Below are positions 5,735 through 9,934 of a stretch of 9,934 nucleotides of DNA, piece by piece. Origin of the DNA: Rhodospirillaceae bacterium (GTDB lineage Bacteria > Pseudomonadota > Alphaproteobacteria > UBA828); assembly GCA_028819955.1 (NCBI GenBank), contig JAPPKP010000298.1, positions 1 through 9,934 of the forward strand. The letters run 5' to 3'. The translations under genes were made by a program, and so were the position numbers. Every line of letters starts with the position of its first letter. Position 1 is the stretch's first letter. The notes beneath the pieces were generated by a model. The model ran no database searches, had not been told where the DNA came from, and was given only the letters and a program-made list of their open reading frames with translations.

Positions 5735-7249
5735 TCACGCACGCGCCTCGCCTTTCGACAGCGCCTCTTCCCCGAAGCGCTCGATCGCCTCCAGGGTCTC
5801 GCGCACATCATTCCAGTTGGTGTTGTGGTTGATAATGCACATCCTGAGCGCAAAGATTCCGCGCAACAGCGTTGAAGACATAAACGCGGGATCGTCCCAG
5901 AACATGCGGGCGAGCACGGCCCTGTTGACCTTGTCCAACGCTTCGTCGTCGAGGTCACGATCCGCCGGATCGATCCGGAAGCACACGATCCCCAGCGTGG
6001 GCGTATTCAGAGGCTCCAAGACCGGACTTGCACGGACGTACTCCTCGGCCTGAGCGGACAGCTCCATTCCTTTCGCGATCGCGCGCCGGAATGCCGCCAT
6101 CCCGAAGGTCTGGACCGACATCCAGACCTTGAGCGCACGAACCGAACGGCTAAGTTGCAGGCCAAGGTTCGAGAAGTTGGGATGGTTTGTCCCCCATACC
6201 GTGTCCTGAAGGATATCGGGCCGGACCCCGAAGGCGTCTGTGAGCGTGCTCTCGTCCTTCACCATCAGGCAGCCCGCCTCGTAAGGTTGGAAGAGCCACT
6301 TGTGCGCATCGAGCCCGATGGAGTCGGCCCGCTCGATCCCGCGCAGCAGCCGCTTGCCCCGCTCCGTCACCACCGCGAAGCCGCCGTAAGCGGCGTCCGC
6401 ATGGAGCCAAAGACCTTCCGCCGCGGAGAAGTCGGCCAACTGCTCCAGCGGGTCGACGGCGCCCGTGCCGACCGTGCCGGCGTTGGCGGCAACCGCGATG
6501 GGGCTGAGGCCGGCGTCGCGGTCCTCGGCCACGGCACGGGCCAGCGCGCCCATGTCCATGCGGAAGTGCGCATCGCTCGGGATCATCCGGATTCGGTCGC
6601 GCCGGACGCCCACGATCATCGCCGCGCGGGATAGCGCGCTGTGGCTCTGGTCGCTCAGGTAGACCGTGGCGCGCTCGGGGTGGCCTGCCGCCTCGCGTGC
6701 CGCGACGAAGGCGTCGACGCTGGCGGCCGAACCGCCGCTGGTGAAGAGCCCGCCCGCGCACTTAGGATAGCCGAGCCAACGCCTGAACCAGTCGATGACG
6801 ACCAGCTCAAGCTGGCTCGGACCACTTGCGACAAGCCAGGTGCACTGGTTGATGTGGTAGCCGGCGGCCATGAGATCGGCCACCACACCGGGCCAGGTGG
6901 GCGATGACGGGATGAAGCCGAAGCAGCGCGGGTGGTCGAGGCGCGTCGCGAGCGGGAGAACGTCGCGCGCAACTTTCTGGATCACCTCGTCGGCAGGTCG
7001 CCCGTCCTCAGGCGGATCCTCCATCAACTGGTCTTCAAGAACCTGCCTGAACTCGCCCTCCCAGGCGTTCTCTCCGGGCAGGTTCTCGATCCGCGCCACC
7101 AAGAGTTCGAGGGCCCTCTGGCCCAAATCGAGCATTTCCTCGCGTGACATCCGAAGGCTGCAATCCTCCTGAATATCCGCCTCTACCTTTGCCTCACAGG
7201 CATCGGGCAGAGGCGAATCTCCCGTGCCTCTCGCCGCTCGATCTGCCAC
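5735..7249 (-). CDS. group II PLP-dependent decarboxylase (aromatic-L-amino-acid type), full length
   Basis: Complete 504-residue amino-acid decarboxylase using pyridoxal phosphate; cytosolic by lack of any signal or membrane segment. Start is GTG, supported by AAGGAGG (plus-strand 7255-7261) at 5-nt spacing. Landmarks: HPRCFGFIPSSPTWPG, HINQCTWLVASGPSQLELV, TSGGSAAS, D285 in HADAAYGG (contact to the PLP ring nitrogen in the family) and K317 in DAHKWLFQP (Schiff-base lysine). The end, NTNWNDVRETLEAIERFGEE, shows what the truncated + strand copy has lost. The first 475 residues match that copy without gaps, about 84% identical by hand count. The family fits aromatic-amino-acid decarboxylases; tyrosine, tryptophan, phenylalanine or another substrate cannot be told apart from sequence alone. 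It stands alone on its strand: remnants lie on both sides. Confidence 0.94.
   Translation of the reverse strand: MADRAARGTGDSPLPDACEAKVEADIQEDCSLRMSREEMLDLGQRALELLVARIENLPGENAWEGEFRQVLEDQLMEDPPEDGRPADEVIQKVARDVLPLATRLDHPRCFGFIPSSPTWPGVVADLMAAGYHINQCTWLVASGPSQLELVVIDWFRRWLGYPKCAGGLFTSGGSAASVDAFVAAREAAGHPERATVYLSDQSHSALSRAAMIVGVRRDRIRMIPSDAHFRMDMGALARAVAEDRDAGLSPIAVAANAGTVGTGAVDPLEQLADFSAAEGLWLHADAAYGGFAVVTERGKRLLRGIERADSIGLDAHKWLFQPYEAGCLMVKDESTLTDAFGVRPDILQDTVWGTNHPNFSNLGLQLSRSVRALKVWMSVQTFGMAAFRRAIAKGMELSAQAEEYVRASPVLEPLNTPTLGIVCFRIDPADRDLDDEALDKVNRAVLARMFWDDPAFMSSTLLRGIFALRMCIINHNTNWNDVRETLEAIERFGEEALSKGEARA
5825..7249 (-). repeat. right arm of large inverted repeat (decarboxylase paralogue, 475 codons)
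   Basis: Counterpart of 1554-2978 in opposite orientation. Many DNA runs are identical between the arms (for example around the PLP lysine codon and the SGPSQLELV segment), enough that RecA-type recombination between the arms is conceivable. That would invert the 2846-bp centre. Confidence 0.75.
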
Positions 7250-7335
7250 GTCTGCCTCCTTCGCTTCATTCGCTTAGTCTAGACGGACGTTCACCGTGCG
7301 CTTGCCGTCACGTCGCCTTACCGGAGCACGAAAGG

Positions 7336-7347
7336 GTTGTCTACAAC
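7336..7347. promoter_or_regulatory. 12-bp palindrome upstream of decarboxylase copy 2, possible operator
   Basis: GTTGTCTACAAC has perfect 5-bp arms around CT and sits about 87 bp upstream of the GTG of the - strand decarboxylase. Its core TTGT-CT-ACAA resembles the T-N-G-T...A-C-N-A pattern bound by GntR/FadR-type repressors. No regulator gene is in the window, and no similar site is seen ahead of copy 1. No good -35/-10 pair was found between it and the start. Confidence 0.25.
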
Positions 7348-7353
7348 GGGTAC

Positions 7354-7470
7354 TCAGTGCGCGGGGTCGGTGACGAATCTGTCGCGTTCGGTCATCTCCC
7401 CGCCTTCGCTGCCATCCTCGCACCAATGGAGCGAGGGCTTTCGGGGTGCGGCATTCGGCCCCACCGGCAT
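7354..7470 (-). CDS. possible 38-residue small ORF, unknown function
   Basis: Reads MPVGPNAAPRKP, then HWCEDGSEGGEMTERDRF, ending VTDPAH. Its ATG overlaps the stop of the upstream - strand remnant as TGATG, the arrangement expected for translational coupling. There is no separate strong Shine-Dalgarno, no recognised domain, and the segment could equally be the next piece of a decayed gene. Reported because the overlap is tidy and the composition is not typical of a shadow frame. Confidence 0.25.
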   Translation of the reverse strand: MPVGPNAAPRKPSLHWCEDGSEGGEMTERDRFVTDPAH

Positions 7471-7888
7471 CATTGTTGTTCGGCGTGCAATTCTGCCTCC
7501 GCAATATCGAGCCACTTCAAGAGCTTGTCGTGCCGATCAGCCTGCAACACCACGTGCGGAATTGATCACGCATACCCCAGAGATCTACAGAGCCGATGAC
7601 TACTCTCGGTCGCTTGGACTTCCGGTAAGGGCCGCGCTCCCTATCCTCCGGGGTAACCTCGCCCGTGACATGAGCCCCCTGGAACTTGCCGGCTGCAGCC
7701 ACTATGTGGTCCAAGCATACCACCAATGGAACTTGTTGCCCGGCAAGCTCTTTGACCATGATGTCGAGGGCAGTTTCGCTGTCGCAATCACTGCCTTCAT
7801 CCGTTGCTTCCGCCTCCGGCGAAACTCCGGGAAATCGATATGCCAGACACGTTCGACCCTCGCGATATCCGACCACATGTCGAAGCAC
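7470..7888 (-). pseudogene. frameshifted coding remnant, family not recognised
   Basis: A 123-codon open frame (7517-7888) contains protein-like stretches such as ETALDIMVKELAGQQVPLVV, CLDHIVAAAGKFQGAHVTGE and RPRVVIGSVDLWGMRDQF. Near 7540-7570 the likely coding frame shifts: the neighbouring frame gives PHVVLQADRHDKLLKWLDIA then EAELHAEQQ and a stop at 7470-7472, which looks like a genuine C-terminus. GC at third positions is lower than in neighbouring genes. Its apparent GTG start at 7886-7888 overlaps the start of the + strand exonuclease-helicase, so the original 5' end has probably been lost or replaced. I do not recognise the family. This and the small ORF at 7354 are all I see in the 590-bp gap between the two large genes. 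Confidence 0.35.
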
Positions 7889-9934
7889 AGGCTACCGCTT
7901 CGCGATCAGTGGAGGATCCGCTCTTCAGGTCCCGCTGTATCTCGCTTGACCTTGAAGTGGGCAAGGAGGATAGCCGCATCCGAGCCTGCGGCGCCGTGCG
8001 CGGCGATACCGGCCAGGCGTATTCCGGCGGCGGATCGGCAAAGGCGCTCGCGAAGCTCGACGAATTCGCCGACGGTGCGTCCTTCGTTCTCGGCCACAAC
8101 CTGATCGCCTTCGACCTGCCTCACCTCGAAGCGGCAAAGCCCGATCTGCGACTGCTGGCCCTGCCGGCCGTGGACACGTTGCGTCTGAGCCCGCTCGCGT
8201 TTCCGCGCAATCCCTATCACCACCTCGTCAAGCACTATCAGGACGGCGGGCTGAAGCGCGGGAAGATCAACGATCCCGAGCTCGACTCCCGTCTTGCGCT
8301 GGAGCTTTTCGTCGACCAGCGGAAAGCACTACGCGGAGCGGAGTCCGACTTGCTCGCAGCCTGGCACTGGCTGACGACGCCGGAGTTTGGGGGTGTGGAT
8401 CGAGCACTCGACGGTCTCTTTGCCGAGGTGCGCGACGGGCGACGTCCGACAGACGCCGAGGCCCGCGTCGCGATAGGCCGCGTGCTTGACGGCAAGGCAT
8501 GCGCCACTCACGGGCGCGAAGCCGTCACGGCCGCAGCAAATGCCCGCTGGCCATTCGCCTATGCGCTGGCGTGGCTATCGGTGGCTGGCGGCAACTCTGT
8601 CATGCCGCCATGGGTACGCCACCAGTTCCCCGATGCCGGGCACCTCGTACGCTGGCTCAGGGATACGGCCTGTACCGATCCCGCCTGCGGCTGGTGCCGT
8701 GAGCGCCACGATGCCCGCAAGGAACTGAAGCGCTGGTTCGGCTTCGACAGCTTCCGGCCGGAACCGGCGAGCGCAGACGGACATCCCATGCAGCAGGCCA
8801 TCGCCGAGGCGGCGATGGCCGGAAAGCATGTGCTGGGTATTCTGCCCACCGGCACGGGCAAGTCGCTCTGCTACCAGATCCCGGCGCTGTCCCAGTACGA
8901 CAAGACCGGCGCGCTGACGGTGGTGATTTCGCCGCTGGTCGCGCTCATGGCCGACCAGGTCGCCGGGTTGGAGGCGCGGGGGATCGGCTCGTGTGTGACC
9001 GTCAACGGCCTGCTCTCGATGCCTGAGCGTGCCGACGCGCTGGACCGGGTGCGCCTCGGGGATGCAGGCATTCTCATCATCTCGCCCGAGCAGCTTCGCT
9101 CGCGTTCCCTGCGCCGGGTCCTCGATCAACGAGAGATCGGCGGCTGGGTGCTCGACGAGGCCCACTGCCTGTCGCGCTGGGGTCACGATTTCCGTCCCGA
9201 TTACCGCTATGTCGGCCGTTTCATCCGGGAGAAGGCCGGCGATGAGCCGGTGCCGCCGGTGCTGTGCCTGACGGCAACCGCCAAGCCGGACGTCACCGAC
9301 GACATTGCGCTGCACTTCCGGGACGAGATCGGCATTGAGCTCACCGTCTTCGACGGCGGAGCCGAGCGCAGCAACCTGACCTTCGAGGTGATGCCGACCA
9401 CGGGCGGCGAGAAATTCGGCCACATCCATCAGGTTCTGGAGTCCTATCTGCCGTCGGACGGATCCGGCGGTGCCATCGTCTATTGCGCGACGCGCCGGCA
9501 GAGCGAGGATGTGGCCGAGTTCCTTCAGCTGAAGGACATGGCGGCCGAGCACTATCACGCGGGCCTGCCGCCCGAGACCAAGAAGGACGTGCAGCGGCGC
9601 TTCATCGGCGGCGAGTTGCGCGCAATTTCAGCGACCAACGCCTTCGGCATGGGCATCGACAAGCCGGACGTTCGGCTGGTGATCCACGCCGACATCCCCG
9701 GTTCGCTGGAGAACTATCTCCAGGAGGCAGGCCGGGCCGGACGTGACCGCGCGTCGGCGCGATGCGTGCTGCTCTACGCGGCCGATGACGTGGAGCGTCA
9801 GTTCGGCATGTCTGCGCGCTCACGCCTTACCCGGCAGGAGATCCACGGCATCCTGAGAGCGCTCCGCAACCTGGACCGAAAGAAGCGCTTCAACGGCGAG
9901 GTGGTCGCCACCACCGGCGAAATCCTCGGCGAGG
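7840..9934 (+). CDS. DnaQ-like exonuclease / RecQ-type DNA helicase fusion (5' part, runs off the window)
   Basis: Open from ATG 7840 (in-frame stops at 7753 and 7759; weak GGGA 7 nt upstream) to the edge, 698 codons visible. Residues about 33-160 look like a 3'-5' exonuclease fold: D37 and E39 in SLDLEVG (Exo I), GHNLIAFDLPHLE with D92 (Exo II), and NDPELDSRLALELF with D149 (Exo III). N144 stands where DEDDh enzymes have the general-base histidine. A Cys3His cluster, C278-x4-C283-x2-C286-x3-H290, precedes the RecQ motif 0 FGFDSFRP (300-307). Then come Walker A PTGTGKS (336-342), DEAH (439-442) continuing into the RecQ aromatic loop CLSRWGHDFRP, LTATA (477-481), AFGMGIDKPDV (601-611) and QEAGRAGRD (628-636). 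This is a 3'-5' ATP-dependent helicase core of the RecQ family. RQC/HRDC or other C-terminal domains would lie outside. Role: DNA repair, recombination or defence, not determinable here. Confidence 0.92.
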   Translation, partial: MPDTFDPRDIRPHVEAQATASRSVEDPLFRSRCISLDLEVGKEDSRIRACGAVRGDTGQAYSGGGSAKALAKLDEFADGASFVLGHNLIAFDLPHLEAAKPDLRLLALPAVDTLRLSPLAFPRNPYHHLVKHYQDGGLKRGKINDPELDSRLALELFVDQRKALRGAESDLLAAWHWLTTPEFGGVDRALDGLFAEVRDGRRPTDAEARVAIGRVLDGKACATHGREAVTAAANARWPFAYALAWLSVAGGNSVMPPWVRHQFPDAGHLVRWLRDTACTDPACGWCRERHDARKELKRWFGFDSFRPEPASADGHPMQQAIAEAAMAGKHVLGILPTGTGKSLCYQIPALSQYDKTGALTVVISPLVALMADQVAGLEARGIGSCVTVNGLLSMPERADALDRVRLGDAGILIISPEQLRSRSLRRVLDQREIGGWVLDEAHCLSRWGHDFRPDYRYVGRFIREKAGDEPVPPVLCLTATAKPDVTDDIALHFRDEIGIELTVFDGGAERSNLTFEVMPTTGGEKFGHIHQVLESYLPSDGSGGAIVYCATRRQSEDVAEFLQLKDMAAEHYHAGLPPETKKDVQRRFIGGELRAISATNAFGMGIDKPDVRLVIHADIPGSLENYLQEAGRAGRDRASARCVLLYAADDVERQFGMSARSRLTRQEIHGILRALRNLDRKKRFNGEVVATTGEILGE

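Noticed and set aside
5295..6053. 252-codon + strand frame after the recombinases
   Set aside because: Most of it is antisense to the intact decarboxylase C-terminus, and the earlier part is antisense to the - strand remnant.
7337..8104. 255-codon + strand frame before and into the exonuclease-helicase
   Set aside because: No motif, poor codon use, and its 3' third is out of frame with the clear exonuclease motifs.
8575..9558. 327-codon - strand frame opposite the helicase
   Set aside because: The + strand shows every RecQ helicase motif in order; the antisense frame has none.
1..9934. CRISPR arrays, tRNA or rRNA genes, IS terminal repeats
   Set aside because: No regularly spaced repeats, no cloverleaf-like tRNA sequence at the element junction and no DDE transposase were seen on either strand.

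Overview
The window is GC-rich DNA (clearly above 60% GC by eye) with compact genes, GTG starts and strong Shine-Dalgarno sequences. It fits a Gram-negative bacterium, most likely a proteobacterium. The taxon is an inference from gene types and composition; no rRNA or tRNA is present to test it.

Layout from left to right: (1) 1-1352, the end of a peptide-type ABC importer operon, with a DppB/OppB-like permease cut by the window edge and a complete DppC/OppC-like permease 3 nt behind it. (2) 1554-3206, a group II PLP-dependent (aromatic-amino-acid-type) decarboxylase on the + strand. Its native C-terminus is missing and replaced by a foreign reading-frame tail. (3) About 2985-5395, an inserted block with an AT-rich junction, a strongly structured leader and two back-to-back, translationally coupled tyrosine recombinases, both with complete catalytic residues. 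(4) 5430-5732, a decayed gene remnant on the - strand. (5) 5735-7249, a second, full-length decarboxylase on the - strand, about 84% identical in protein to the first. (6) 7250-7839, a low-quality stretch with - strand coding remnants (7354-7888). (7) 7840 to the right edge, the first 698 codons of a large + strand protein joining a DnaQ-like exonuclease domain, a small Cys3His cluster and a RecQ-type helicase.

The most unusual arrangement is the centre. Two decarboxylase paralogues lie in opposite orientation as 1425-bp inverted arms (1554-2978 and 5825-7249). They enclose a 2.85-kb segment that carries the recombinase pair, and the left arm is interrupted exactly where that segment begins. 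The recombinase leader (3028-3101) can fold into nested stems whose outermost 9 bp cover the Shine-Dalgarno of the first recombinase. The truncated decarboxylase frame reads straight through this leader, so translation of the decarboxylase could in principle open the site. The importer and the decarboxylases may share amino-acid or peptide substrates, but only their proximity suggests that. The exonuclease-RecQ protein at the right edge is probably a DNA repair or defence protein independent of the rest.
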